Shown here: one piece after another, positions 44,271-53,765 of the stretch
How positions within the stretch are numbered: position 1 is the first letter of the stretch
How the letters are laid out: the number at the start of each line of letters is the position of its first letter
From: CAYFKJ01 sp964528595
GTDB lineage: Bacteria; Pseudomonadota; Alphaproteobacteria; UBA2966
Length of the DNA stretch: 62,302 nt
NCBI GenBank assembly: GCA_964528595.1
Contig: CAZGTM010000020.1
Coordinates: 1 to 62,302 of the forward strand
Reading direction: 5' to 3'
The notes under the pieces: generated by a model
What the model was told of the DNA's origin: nothing
Databases searched by the model: none
The model's input: only the letters and a program-made list of their open reading frames with translations
Program-made: the position numbers and the translations under genes

Positions 44271-45185
44271 ATGGAGCTCTACCAACTTCGCTATTTCCTG
44301 GCGGCCGTGGATACCGGCAGCTTTACCAAGGCGGCGGCGCGCGTCCATGTTTCCCAGCCCACATTATCGGCGGGGATCAAGAAACTTGAAGAAAGTCTCG
44401 CGGTTCAGCTGTTTGACCGCCAGGCGCGGCGCTGTGACTTATCCCAGGCTGGCGGCAGATTTCTCGACCGTGCTCGGACCATCGTCGCGGAGTGCAACCG
44501 TGCCCGCGCCGAACTCGATCAGACAGGGGGCGAAAGGGCCCTGCGCATCGGCTGCCTGCCCTCAGTGCCGGGTGCCAAACTGTCGCGCCTCGTCGCCGAT
44601 TACGCCAAAGCGTATGCCGATATTGATGTGGAAATAACCGAGGATACAGATGCGCGGTTGAACGACCGGTTGAACCAGAACCGGATCGATGTCGCCATCA
44701 CCGCCCTCGACCGCACCGACGCCGATGGAAATCGGACCACCCTGCCGCTCTATCGGGAACGCATGGTCCTGGCGATGAATACCGGCCACCCGCTTACGAC
44801 GCGCCAAATGATCAGGATCGAGGACCTCGACGGCCTGGACTACGTCCTGCGCAGTCACTGCCCCCACGTCCGAGCGATGTCGCGACAATTCACTGCGCTG
44901 GGGGTGCGGCCGCGGATCTGCGCCCGCACCGGCCAGGATGACAGGGCGCTGGCGCTGGTCGCTTCGGGTCTGGGGGTGAGCATCGTGCCGGATACCTTTT
45001 CACGCGCCGGCGTCACGCAGGAACCCATCGTTGATCTGGATATTCAAACCACGATCGCGCTGGTCTGGAAAACCGACGGCGGCAACGACGCCCTCGATCT
45101 GTTCCGCAGCTTCGCCGCCAGCCACGACTGGAAGTCACGCCCCGCCGGCGGCGGCGTCGAGGAGCGGTTGGCCTGGGCGCACTGA
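44271..45185 (+). CDS. LysR-family transcriptional regulator
   Basis: 304 residues. The N-terminal winged helix-turn-helix reads MELYQLRYFLAAVDTGSFTK then AAARVHVSQPTLSAGIKKLE; a LysR substrate domain follows (about 90-290), resembling OxyR/CynR-like effector folds, with cysteines in RSHCPH and RICART. It likely activates the divergent catabolic operon in response to a pathway CoA ester or acid and represses itself. The ATG has no marked SD. A perfect hairpin begins at its last base. Confidence 0.92.
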   Translation: MELYQLRYFLAAVDTGSFTKAAARVHVSQPTLSAGIKKLEESLAVQLFDRQARRCDLSQAGGRFLDRARTIVAECNRARAELDQTGGERALRIGCLPSVPGAKLSRLVADYAKAYADIDVEITEDTDARLNDRLNQNRIDVAITALDRTDADGNRTTLPLYRERMVLAMNTGHPLTTRQMIRIEDLDGLDYVLRSHCPHVRAMSRQFTALGVRPRICARTGQDDRALALVASGLGVSIVPDTFSRAGVTQEPIVDLDIQTTIALVWKTDGGNDALDLFRSFAASHDWKSRPAGGGVEERLAWAH

Positions 45186-45249
45186 ATTAAATGGTGACAG
45201 GTACACTTTTACGTATTTTGTGTAAAAGTGTACCTGTCACCATTTAATT
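45185..45249. repeat. 28-bp perfect inverted repeat (REP/RAYT-type hairpin) filling lysR-ndk gap
   Basis: Arms 45185-45212 and 45222-45249 are exactly complementary over 28 bp, with a 9-nt loop. The arms contain GGTGACAGG and GTAAAAGTG, reminiscent of the GGTGACAG-type palindromes mobilised by REP-associated tyrosine transposases. The element starts on the last base of lysR and ends inside the TAA of ndk, so it separates two convergent genes and can terminate both transcripts. There is no transposase in the window. Confidence 0.85.
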
Positions 45250-45670
45250 ATCCGACGATCTCTTTGTCGTTGAAGAAAAATGCGATCTCCGTGGCCGCCG
45301 TTTCGGGCGCGTCGGAGCCGTGCACCGAGTTGGCTTCGATGTTCTCCGCGTAGGCCTTGCGGATCGTACCCTCGGCGGCTTCCTCGGGGTTTGTGGCGCC
45401 CATCACTTCACGGTTCTTGTTGATGGCGTCTTCGCCTTCGAGAACCTGAACGACGACCGGGCCGGAGGTCATGAAGTCGCACAAATCGCCGTAGAAGGGG
45501 CGCTCCTTGTGCACGGCATAGAAACCCTCCGCCTGATCGCGCGTCATGTGGATGCGCTTTTGCGCGATGACGCGCAGGCCGGCGGCTTCCAGCATGGCAA
45601 TGATGTTGCCGGTGAGGTTGCGGCGCGTGGCGTCGGGCTTGATGATCGAAAAAGTGCGTTGTACGGCCAT
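45248..45670 (-). CDS. ndk: Nucleoside diphosphate kinase
   Basis: 140 residues, full length. Signature residues: SIIKPDATRRN (Lys11 region), the active-site histidine in ANSVHGSDA (H117), and FMTSGPVV. It balances NTP pools with ATP as donor. Its TAA lies within the large hairpin. The gene is 106 nt downstream of a GST gene on the same strand; a -10-like TATATT is about 30 nt before the ATG. Confidence 0.96.
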   Translation of the reverse strand: MAVQRTFSIIKPDATRRNLTGNIIAMLEAAGLRVIAQKRIHMTRDQAEGFYAVHKERPFYGDLCDFMTSGPVVVQVLEGEDAINKNREVMGATNPEEAAEGTIRKAYAENIEANSVHGSDAPETAATEIAFFFNDKEIVG

Positions 45671-45776
45671 TTCGGGGATGTCTCACTGAATATATGGGTG
45701 AATGGGGATCACTCGAGGAGTGTTGGCGCGGGTTATAACCGTGCACGCGGTGATCCGCAAGCCATCTGATGGTTGG

Positions 45777-46379
45777 TCAGTGGGGCGCCATGGCGATGTG
45801 GCCGGGCTGCGCCGCGACGCGCGCCAGCCAGGCGTTGACGGCGGGATATCGAGCCATCTCGAAGCCGCCCTCCCCGGCCACGTGGGTGTAGCCGTAAAGC
45901 GCGATATCGGCGATGGAATAGGCCCCGCCGGCAAAGTAGTCGTTGTCCTTGATGTGGGCTTCCATGACGTCGAGTGCGGCGTAGCCCCGCTCCTGTTTCT
46001 CGGCCAGTTGCGTCCGTTGGTCCGGCGTCATGTCGACGAAATGCAGCCAGAAGCGGGCGACGGCGATGTAGGGCTCGTGGCTGTATTGTTCGAAGAACAT
46101 CCAGCGCAGCACCTGGGCGCGCTCCCAGGGATCGTCCGGCAGCAAATCCGTACCCTCGGCAAGATACCACAGGATGGCGTCAGATTCGGGGAGGAAGCGC
46201 CCGTCATCGGTTTCCAGCACCGGAATCTTGCCATTGGGATTGCGGGCGAGGAATTCAGGGGTTCGCGTCCGGCCAGTCAGGATGTCATGTTCGACCAATT
46301 CATAGTCGACGCCCAGATGCGACAGAAGCATCCGCACCTTGTGGCCGTTGCCGGATCCCGTGAAGTCGTGCAGACGCAT
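45777..46379 (-). CDS. Glutathione S-transferase family protein
   Basis: 200 residues from the ATG at 46379 with GAGGGGGA 5 nt upstream; an earlier frame start at 46409 adds ten unconserved residues. N-terminal thioredoxin fold: TGSGNGHKVRMLLS with Ser in the catalytic-like position, NPNGKIPVLE (cis-Pro) and LPESDAILWYL (glutathione gamma-Glu site), then an all-helical C-domain. It probably conjugates or reduces with glutathione; substrate unknown. Confidence 0.91.
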   Translation of the reverse strand: MRLHDFTGSGNGHKVRMLLSHLGVDYELVEHDILTGRTRTPEFLARNPNGKIPVLETDDGRFLPESDAILWYLAEGTDLLPDDPWERAQVLRWMFFEQYSHEPYIAVARFWLHFVDMTPDQRTQLAEKQERGYAALDVMEAHIKDNDYFAGGAYSIADIALYGYTHVAGEGGFEMARYPAVNAWLARVAAQPGHIAMAPH

Positions 46380-46459
46380 GTATTCCCCCTCAAATCGATC
46401 ATCGGTCAAAGCGCCGGGATACTAGCCCCCTTTTCCCCGACATGCTATGAGGCGCGGCC

Positions 46460-48358
46460 ATGCTGCATATCAACAACCTCATGTACCGCATTGCGGGACG
46501 ACCCCTGATCACGAACGCGACGGCCCATATTCCGGCCAAGTCGCGGGTCGGGCTAGTGGGCCGCAACGGCAGCGGTAAGACCACCTTGCTGCGCCTGATC
46601 ATGGGCGAGATCGAGGGCGAGGACGGCGCGGTCAACGTCCGGTCCACGGCGCGCATCGGGTCGGTCTCCCAGGAAGCGCCGAGCGGCGCCCAATCCCTGC
46701 TCGATTTCGTCCTGGCCGCCGACGTCGAACGTACCCAATTGCTGGCCGAAGCGGAAACGGCGGCCGACCCCAGCCGTATTGCCGATATTCATCACCGCCT
46801 GGCCGATATCGGCGCCCATACCGCGCCCTCGCGCGCCGCCGCGATCCTGTCGGGACTGGGCTTCGATGCGCACGCCCAGGCGCGGGATCTGGCGGAATTC
46901 TCCGGCGGCTGGCGTATGCGCGTGGCGCTCGCCGCCGTGCTGTTTTCCGAACCCGACCTCCTGTTGTTGGACGAACCGACCAACCACCTCGACCTCGAGG
47001 CGGCGATGTGGCTGGAGAGCTACCTCAAGAACTACCCCCACACCATCGTCATCGTCAGCCACGACCGCGATTTGTTGAACGGTTCGGTCAACCGCATCCT
47101 GCACCTGCACGAGGGCAAGCTGACGCTCTATGCCGGCGGCTATGACGACTTCGAACGCCTGCGCCGGGAGAAACTGACGATCCAGGCCAAGATGCACGCC
47201 CGCCAGCAGGCCCAGATGCGTCACATGCAGGCCTTCGTCGACCGTTTCCGCTACAAGGCGACCAAGGCGCGCCAGGCCCAGAGCCGCCTAAAGATGCTGG
47301 AGCGCATGCAGCCCATCGCCGCCGTGATGGAGGAGCGCACCACCGAGATATCCTTCCCCAATCCGCCGCCGGCGTCGCCGCCGCTGATCAACCTGGAGAA
47401 CGTCGCGGCGGGATACGAGCCGGGCAAGCCCGTGTTGCGCGACCTCAACCTGCGCCTCGACCCCGACGACCGAATTGCGCTCCTGGGCGCCAACGGCAAC
47501 GGCAAGTCGACGCTCGCCCGCATTCTCGCCGGCCGCCTGAAGCCGGAAACCGGCAGCCGCCGGGCGCACCGTAAGCTGGAGGTCGGGTTCTTCGCCCAGC
47601 ACCAGTTGGAGGAACTCAGGCCTGGCCGCTCGGCCCTCAACCACCTCGCCGAACTCATGGAAGGGGCGCCGGAACAAAAAGTGCGCACACGTCTCGGCGC
47701 GTTCGGTTTCGGCGTCGAGAAAGCGGATACGGCGGTCGAGAAACTGTCGGGCGGCGAGAAGGCGCGCCTGCTGTTGGCGCTTGCCAGCTTCGCCGCCCCT
47801 CACATCCTCATCCTGGACGAGCCCACCAACCACCTCGACGTCGATGCCCGGGAAGCCCTGATCCAGGCGGTCAACGCCTACGAGGGCGCTGTGCTGCTGA
47901 TCAGCCACGACCGCCACCTGATCGAAACCTGCGTCGACAGCCTGTGGCTGGTCGAGGGCGGCACGGTCGCGCCCTACGACGGCGATGTCGACGAGTACCG
48001 CAAGGCCGCGCTGACGGCCCGCGGCGCCGGCCCGGCCCGGGTCAACGGCGATGCCGAACGGCCCAAGGAAGAACACCACCGCGACAGCCGTAAAACCGCC
48101 CGGCGCGAAGCCGCCGAAGCCCGCCAGGCCCTGTCCTCTACCCGCAAAGCCGTCGAGGCCGCCGAAAAGGAATACGAAAAACGATTGAACGAATGCGAGG
48201 AACTGGAAGCCGCCCTCGCCGACCCCGCCCTCTACGGCGAGGACAAAACCAAGCTAAACGATCTTCTCATCCGCAAGGGCGAAGCAGACAAGGCCCTGGC
48301 CCAGGCCGAAACCGCCTGGATGCGGGCAGAGGAGAAGTTGGAGAAGGCGTCTACCTGA
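46460..48358 (+). CDS. ABC-F family ATPase (YheS/Uup type)
   Basis: 632 residues with two ABC domains and no membrane segment. Walker A GRNGSGKT (34-41) and GANGNGKS; signatures EFSGGWRMRVALA and KLSGGEKARLLLA; Walker B LLLLDEPTNHLDLEA and LILDEPTNHLDVDA; linker helices in between. A C-terminal coiled coil (about 540-632, Glu/Lys/Ala rich) may bind rRNA or DNA. ABC-F proteins act at the ribosomal E site. It converges on the cupin gene with an 11-nt gap. Confidence 0.93.
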   Translation: MLHINNLMYRIAGRPLITNATAHIPAKSRVGLVGRNGSGKTTLLRLIMGEIEGEDGAVNVRSTARIGSVSQEAPSGAQSLLDFVLAADVERTQLLAEAETAADPSRIADIHHRLADIGAHTAPSRAAAILSGLGFDAHAQARDLAEFSGGWRMRVALAAVLFSEPDLLLLDEPTNHLDLEAAMWLESYLKNYPHTIVIVSHDRDLLNGSVNRILHLHEGKLTLYAGGYDDFERLRREKLTIQAKMHARQQAQMRHMQAFVDRFRYKATKARQAQSRLKMLERMQPIAAVMEERTTEISFPNPPPASPPLINLENVAAGYEPGKPVLRDLNLRLDPDDRIALLGANGNGKSTLARILAGRLKPETGSRRAHRKLEVGFFAQHQLEELRPGRSALNHLAELMEGAPEQKVRTRLGAFGFGVEKADTAVEKLSGGEKARLLLALASFAAPHILILDEPTNHLDVDAREALIQAVNAYEGAVLLISHDRHLIETCVDSLWLVEGGTVAPYDGDVDEYRKAALTARGAGPARVNGDAERPKEEHHRDSRKTARREAAEARQALSSTRKAVEAAEKEYEKRLNECEELEAALADPALYGEDKTKLNDLLIRKGEADKALAQAETAWMRAEEKLEKAST

Positions 48359-48369
48359 TTAGTACCGGA

Positions 48370-48675
48370 TCAATCGTAACCGTAGAGCCAGCGCGATGTT
48401 CCGGGGTGGATGTTTTTCAATGAGTGTACCGCGCCTTTGGGAATGAAGACTTCGTCGCCTTCCTCCACCACGAATGACGCGTCGCCCACCGACATTTCCA
48501 GCTTTCCCTCGGCGACGCTGACGAGTTCGTTGACGTCGTGGACGAAGTCGTTCCATTCCTGGCCGGGCGGATCGACGAACAAGCCGCAGGAGTATCCGCG
48601 CGCGCGCCAGTCGCCGGCCACCGACTCCCGGTCAACGGGGACGGAATGCTTGGCCTTGGTAAGGAGGTCGCTCAC
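48370..48675 (-). CDS. Cupin-domain protein
   Basis: 101 residues with a single small beta-barrel: NDFVHDVNELVSVAEGKLEM, then EEGDEVFIPKGAVHSLKN. A metal-binding His/Glu set is partly present (H in VHDVNE, E, and H in AVHS). The GTG start is 8 nt after the thiolase stop. Role unknown. Confidence 0.85.
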   Translation of the reverse strand: MSDLLTKAKHSVPVDRESVAGDWRARGYSCGLFVDPPGQEWNDFVHDVNELVSVAEGKLEMSVGDASFVVEEGDEVFIPKGAVHSLKNIHPGTSRWLYGYD

Positions 48676-48683
48676 CGTTTTGG

Positions 48684-49943
48684 CTAGCCCGCCGGCGCTT
48701 CCAAAATGGTGACGGCGCAGGCCGCTTCGTCGAAACCGATGACGCCGCCGCCGTTTTCTGCCAAAGCCAGGCGTGGTTCGGGCGCCTGCCGCTCACCCGC
48801 TTCACCCCTCAATTGCAGCACCAACTCGTCCATCATCGAGAGGCCGGTAGCGCCCACCGGGTGTCCCTTGGAGACCAATCCGCCGGAGAGGTTGATGGGC
48901 CGGTCGCCGCCCAGCGCGGTGGCACCCGATTCGACATAAGTTCCGCCGGCGCCGTCCTCGCAAAAACCCATCATTTCGGCCTGGAAGATCTCGCAAAACG
49001 AGGTGGCGTCGTGGACCTCGGCGATGTCGATGTCGTCAGGCGAAAGGCCGGCCATTTTGTAAGCCTTGAGCGCCGCCACCCGGCTCAGGCCGGGTTCGTC
49101 CAGATCCCGGTATTTGCCGCCGGACATGGCGCTGGCGCGAATCCGGACGGCCCGGGCGCGTACGGCCTCCGGCAATGCGGCCAGATAATCCGCCGAGCAC
49201 AGCAGTGACGCAGCTGCGCCGTCGCCGATGGGCGCGCACATGGAACGCGTCATGGGATAGCTGACCAGCCGGTCCTCCAAGGCTTCCTCGATCGTCACTT
49301 CGAAACGGTATTGCGCTTTCGGGTTCAGGCTGCCGTGGTGATGGTTCTTCGAGGCGCCCGCCGCGATCTGGCGCTGCGTCGTGCCGTACTTCGCCATATG
49401 GTGAGCCGCCTGCATGGCATAGGTATCCATGAACAGGGTGGCATCGTGGGAATCGGGATCGAAATTCTTGCCCGACTTCTTGCCGGCGGCGGCGTAATAA
49501 TCGCGCCAGTCATCGGGGTCTAGCTGGTCGATGCCGCCGGCGAACAGTTTCATGGTCTTTTCCCGGTCGCCGGGGTGAAAGGTTTTTTCGACGCCGATGG
49601 CGAGCGAAACTTCGGCCTGGCCCGACAACACGTCCTTCCAGGCGCCGTGAAAAGCCATCGATCCCGTGGCGCAACCGCCCTCGACATTGATCATCGGGAC
49701 GCGTTCGGGAAACAGGCCTTCCCGGACCAGCGGCGTGAAGCAGACCTGGCCCCGGATATTGTCCTGATCGAAGCTACCCATGCCGCAGTTGCCGAACCAG
49801 GCGTTTTCGATATCCTCGCCCGTCTCGAGGCCGGCATCGCCGAGCGCACCGAGATAAGCCTCCCGCGTCAGATCCTTAAAGCCGGTCTCGGGTTTTTTCT
49901 CGAACGACGTGCTGAAACTTCCAATGACGAACGCATCACGCAT
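48684..49943 (-). CDS. Thiolase-family protein (SCP-x/lipid-transfer type)
   Basis: 419 residues. Nucleophile in NVEGGCATGSMAFHG (C91), HDATSFCEI, and SKGHPVGATGLSM near the C-terminus (His and Gly loop). The His-Asp-Ala (HDA) instead of HEA and the overall layout fit SCP-x-like thiolases, which act on branched or steroid-type 3-ketoacyl-CoA. It lies in an SDR-thiolase-cupin minus-strand operon, with 17 nt to the upstream SDR. Confidence 0.9.
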   Translation of the reverse strand: MRDAFVIGSFSTSFEKKPETGFKDLTREAYLGALGDAGLETGEDIENAWFGNCGMGSFDQDNIRGQVCFTPLVREGLFPERVPMINVEGGCATGSMAFHGAWKDVLSGQAEVSLAIGVEKTFHPGDREKTMKLFAGGIDQLDPDDWRDYYAAAGKKSGKNFDPDSHDATLFMDTYAMQAAHHMAKYGTTQRQIAAGASKNHHHGSLNPKAQYRFEVTIEEALEDRLVSYPMTRSMCAPIGDGAAASLLCSADYLAALPEAVRARAVRIRASAMSGGKYRDLDEPGLSRVAALKAYKMAGLSPDDIDIAEVHDATSFCEIFQAEMMGFCEDGAGGTYVESGATALGGDRPINLSGGLVSKGHPVGATGLSMMDELVLQLRGEAGERQAPEPRLALAENGGGVIGFDEAACAVTILEAPAG

Positions 49944-49960
49944 ATCCGTTACCCTTTATT

Positions 49961-50710
49961 CTAAATACAACGGCCGCCGTCGACTTCCATGCAGACGCCG
50001 GTAAGGAAACTGGCCTCGTCGGAAACCAGGAACAAGGCCGAGTTGGCGATATCCTCAGGCTGGGAAAACCGCCCCAGCGGCACGGTCGCGCGGAAGGCCG
50101 CGCGTTTCTCCGGCGTGTCCTCGCCGAGAAATTTTGCCAGCAAGGGCGTCTCGCCCGCGACCGGGTTGAGGGCCACGACGCGGATCTGCTCGGCGCCCAG
50201 TTCCACCGCCAGGCTTTTGGTAATGCCGATGGCGGCGTATTTCGACGCGTTGTACCAGACCAGTCCAGGGCGCGGACGCACACCGGCGGTCGAGGCGATA
50301 TTCAGGATCACGCCGCCCCCGCCCTGCGAGCGGAACACCGGAACGGCGGCACGCGCGCCGTGGAATATGCCTTTGACGTTGACGTCGAAGATGCGGTCGA
50401 ATTCTTCCTCCGGTACGTCGCCCATCGGCATGTTGACGTGGGTGAAGCCCGCGTTGTTGACCAGAATATCCAGGCGGCCGAAGCCTTCCACCGCGGCCCC
50501 GATCATGCCGTCCACGTCGTCACGCTTACTGACGTCGGCGTGGACGAATCGTGCGTTGTCGCCGATGTCGGACGCCACTTTTTCGCCGGCGTCGTCGCTG
50601 ATATCGGCGATCACCACGTTGCCGCCCTCCTTGGCGAACAATCGCGCGATGGCCTCGCCAAACCCGGATGCCGCGCCGGTTACCACAGCCGTTTTACCTT
50701 GGAGCCTCAT
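49961..50710 (-). CDS. Short-chain dehydrogenase/reductase
   Basis: 249 residues of classical SDR type: VTGAASGFGEA (10-20), VNNAGFT, and the catalytic Ser140, Tyr153, Lys157 (WYNASK). Asp36 after the second strand (VVIADIS) predicts NAD preference. GGTGAGGAT precedes the ATG. Next to a thiolase it may perform 3-hydroxyacyl oxidation, but that is contextual. Confidence 0.92.
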   Translation of the reverse strand: MRLQGKTAVVTGAASGFGEAIARLFAKEGGNVVIADISDDAGEKVASDIGDNARFVHADVSKRDDVDGMIGAAVEGFGRLDILVNNAGFTHVNMPMGDVPEEEFDRIFDVNVKGIFHGARAAVPVFRSQGGGGVILNIASTAGVRPRPGLVWYNASKYAAIGITKSLAVELGAEQIRVVALNPVAGETPLLAKFLGEDTPEKRAAFRATVPLGRFSQPEDIANSALFLVSDEASFLTGVCMEVDGGRCI

Positions 50711-50808
50711 ATCCTCACCTATTGATTTGCCGTTCCGGTTGGAGTGCTGAACGCAGCAGCGTGGCGGTCACCCGGCGGAAAGGCAAGCGGAAAGCAACGC
50801 CAGCCGGC

Positions 50809-53688
50809 CTAACCGCCCGGCAGGGTAAATCGGAACGTTGTTCCGGCCCCTTCTTCACTTTCCACGGATATCTCACCGCCATGTTTTTCGACGAATTCCT
50901 TGCACAACAGAAGCCCCAAGCCGGTTCCCGATTCGCCGTCGGTACCACGGGTCGACTGGTTGGCGTCGATGCGGAACAGCTGATCGATCTGGCTCTGGTT
51001 CATACCCACCCCATTGTCCGAGACCGAAACACCCACCCAGTCTTCATCCGATCCGTTCAGTTTCGACGCGTCAAGCGTCACTTCACCGCCCGGTGGCGTG
51101 AACTTGATAGCATTGCTCACGAGGTTTCTGATGATGGCGCCGACCAAATTCGAATCGGCCACGACATTCAGTTCGGTCGCCTTTTGACGGAGCTCCACGC
51201 CTTTGGATTCCGCTACCCCCAACTGATTCTCGATACCGATGTCGATTAGATTACCCAATGCTTCGGGTTTCGGTTCGAATTCGATGGCGTCCATCTGCGC
51301 CAAACCCCAGGCCAGCAAATCCTCAAGCAGCTGGTAGAGGTTATTGCTGGTGGCGCTGATCGATCCCGCCATCTTTATCAGTTCATCCCGGTCGAGCGTG
51401 TCCCCCATGGAATCAATCAGTTGGCTGTAACCCAGCAGGATATTGAACGGGTTCTTCAGGTCATGGGCCAGGATCGAGAAAAAGCGGCTCTTCTGATGAT
51501 TGAGGATTTCCAATTCATCCCGTTGTTCGGAGATTTTGTTCTGGGCTTCGACGCGCTCGGTGACATCCCGGCCGACGCCGCGATAACCACGAAAATTGCC
51601 GTTGGGACCAAATACCGGTTTGCCGCTGATCGCGACATGTGACATTTCCCCATCCTCGCCCACCAGTGAATACTCGAAATTGCGAAACGGCCGATGCGCT
51701 TCCAAATCCTCGAGATTGGTGCGCAGCTGATCCTCATCCAGGATCGATCCCGCCAGCGTTTCCTGACGGGTCTTGCCCAGGGCGGTCTGAGTGTCGACTC
51801 CGGATTGCCTGCCGCGAATACCTTCCGAGAAATAGGTGAACCTCAGGTCCTTGCCCATCTCCCAGTACCAATCGGACGCCGATTCGGTAAAGTCCCGAAA
51901 GCGTTCCTCGCTGAATTCCAGCGCTTTCTTCTGAACAGCGAGTTCGGCCTCCACCAATTTCAGCTCGGAAATTTCCCGGTTGATCGAGCCGACCGATACG
52001 ACCTCGCCATGCTGATTGAATATGGGGAATTTGGTCGAAAGCAAAACGCGCTTACGGCCGTCGTCCATGAATCCGCCGAGTTCGGTGGACACGGCCTTAC
52101 CCGCCTCAATGGCATTTTTTTCGTGTTCCGAATAGGCGTCAGCCAGTTCCTTGGGAACACCCGGGATCTCGTAGAGCGTTCTGCCGCCGATCTCGCTGAA
52201 CGGCAGACCAAGCTGATCCTGGAAGGTCTTGTTGGCCATCAGGATCCTGCCTTCAAGATCCTTGAGAACGACAACGTCCGGCGTGCCGTCGATGACCGCC
52301 CGGAAGCGCGCCTCGCTCTCGCGCAGGGTTTCCTCCGCCCGCCACCTGTCGGTGATGTCCTCCACCGTCGTGAGCAAGCCGCCGTCGTCGGTTCGGGTCC
52401 GCCGAACCTGCGCAATGGTGCCGTCGTTGAAATGCCGCTCAAAGGTGATCTCCAGGCGCTTCTCGTATTCCGCGGTTTCCCGCGCGACAATTTCGTCGAC
52501 CTCGCCCTCGCCCAGGTCGCCGCGTTCGGCCAGGATCCGGAACAGGTCCGATATGTGCGTCCCGTGTCGCAGCTTGTTCGCGGGCAAATCGAGCAGCTCA
52601 CGATAGCCCTCGTTGGTGAAGACGACCCGCATATCGGCGTCGGTCTGAAGGATGCCACCCGGCATATAACCAAGCGTCAGAGCCAGCCGCCGGGTGCTCT
52701 TTTCGAGTTCCTCCTCAATCTCCTTCAGGTGCGTCACGTCGGTGCGGATTTCCGTGTGGATGCCATTTTCGGCGCGGCGAACGGAAGTTTGAATCCAGCG
52801 TCCGTCGCTGTGCTTGCGGTCGCTGTCGTATTCGCCGGTGCGAATCTGGCTCAGGATATCCGCTGTCCATTCCGCCTCGCGCCCGGCAATGTCCGGGTAA
52901 ACGCCACTTTCCGCCCGCAGGCGTACCGTGTCCTCCAAGCGGACGCCGCGGACTTCCGCCTCCGCCGTTTCGGGAAACAGTTCGCGATGGGTATTGTTGA
53001 TGAAGACCAGCTTTTCGTTTTCGTCGTAAATCGCGATACCCGCCTTCATCTGGTTGAGCGACTCGACGATGTATGAAAGGTGGGACTTGACCGCCTGTCC
53101 CTCGAGAAAGCCGCGATGGAGGAAACGCGAGAGAGCCATCAAAAACGCAAAGTAGACGGCCGTCATGGCGGCCATGGTGAAATGGATCGTCTCGCCGGCG
53201 TAGACAAGCCGGAGGCTCAGCAGGGCAAGCGCCGGCAAACAAAAACCCAGACTGATCTTCGGATAGTTCCACGAGCTCGCCGTCGCCCCCGCCGTCGCAC
53301 CGGCGATGACGAACGTCAGCAGGGTTTGCCCGCCCAGCGAATCGTCGGGAAAAAGCACGATCGCGCCGCCGCCCCAGATCGTCCCCATCATCACGGCCGA
53401 CAATTCGGCCCGCTTGACCGTGGGCTGGGAAATCTTCGTTTGCGTCGGCAGGCCCCTGTGGCGCCACCAATCGCGGATGGCGATAAGGCCGGTGACCCAA
53501 ATCAAGCCGATCCAGATGACGACGACCGCCAAGTTTGCGGACTCGAAAAATCCGGCGGCAATGAGCGATCCCAGGGCGATCTGGGCGGCGCCGTACAGCG
53601 GCAGCATCTGACGGAAATGCCGCATCTGTTCGATGGTGTTGGCATCCGTCCGAGCGCCGTCGTCACCGATGTTGGTATCGTCGACCAT
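50809..53688 (-). CDS. Multi-PAS sensor histidine kinase
   Basis: 959 residues. About six hydrophobic segments in the first 200 residues form a membrane sensor region. Four PAS-like domains follow (beginning near 215, 340, 470 and 600), the last two with PAC-type motifs. The HisKA H-box FFSILAHDLKNPF has H742, and the HATPase shows N (RNLVSNAIKF), G1 (DNGVGMNQ) and G2 (GESGTGLGLLLC) boxes. No receiver is fused and no response regulator is adjacent. It is likely a hybrid-less, orphan kinase sensing via PAS ligands or membrane state. Confidence 0.93.
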   Translation of the reverse strand: MVDDTNIGDDGARTDANTIEQMRHFRQMLPLYGAAQIALGSLIAAGFFESANLAVVVIWIGLIWVTGLIAIRDWWRHRGLPTQTKISQPTVKRAELSAVMMGTIWGGGAIVLFPDDSLGGQTLLTFVIAGATAGATASSWNYPKISLGFCLPALALLSLRLVYAGETIHFTMAAMTAVYFAFLMALSRFLHRGFLEGQAVKSHLSYIVESLNQMKAGIAIYDENEKLVFINNTHRELFPETAEAEVRGVRLEDTVRLRAESGVYPDIAGREAEWTADILSQIRTGEYDSDRKHSDGRWIQTSVRRAENGIHTEIRTDVTHLKEIEEELEKSTRRLALTLGYMPGGILQTDADMRVVFTNEGYRELLDLPANKLRHGTHISDLFRILAERGDLGEGEVDEIVARETAEYEKRLEITFERHFNDGTIAQVRRTRTDDGGLLTTVEDITDRWRAEETLRESEARFRAVIDGTPDVVVLKDLEGRILMANKTFQDQLGLPFSEIGGRTLYEIPGVPKELADAYSEHEKNAIEAGKAVSTELGGFMDDGRKRVLLSTKFPIFNQHGEVVSVGSINREISELKLVEAELAVQKKALEFSEERFRDFTESASDWYWEMGKDLRFTYFSEGIRGRQSGVDTQTALGKTRQETLAGSILDEDQLRTNLEDLEAHRPFRNFEYSLVGEDGEMSHVAISGKPVFGPNGNFRGYRGVGRDVTERVEAQNKISEQRDELEILNHQKSRFFSILAHDLKNPFNILLGYSQLIDSMGDTLDRDELIKMAGSISATSNNLYQLLEDLLAWGLAQMDAIEFEPKPEALGNLIDIGIENQLGVAESKGVELRQKATELNVVADSNLVGAIIRNLVSNAIKFTPPGGEVTLDASKLNGSDEDWVGVSVSDNGVGMNQSQIDQLFRIDANQSTRGTDGESGTGLGLLLCKEFVEKHGGEISVESEEGAGTTFRFTLPGG

Positions 53689-53765
53689 GAGGGAAACTCT
53701 ATCACAGCCGTTTCGTAATGAAACAACCGGTCGTGTGGATAGCTATGGTTAAAATGCCCGCCGTA

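Noticed and set aside
51694..53076. 460-codon plus frame inside the histidine kinase
   Set aside because: Antisense shadow of PAS and kinase domains with conserved H, N and G boxes.
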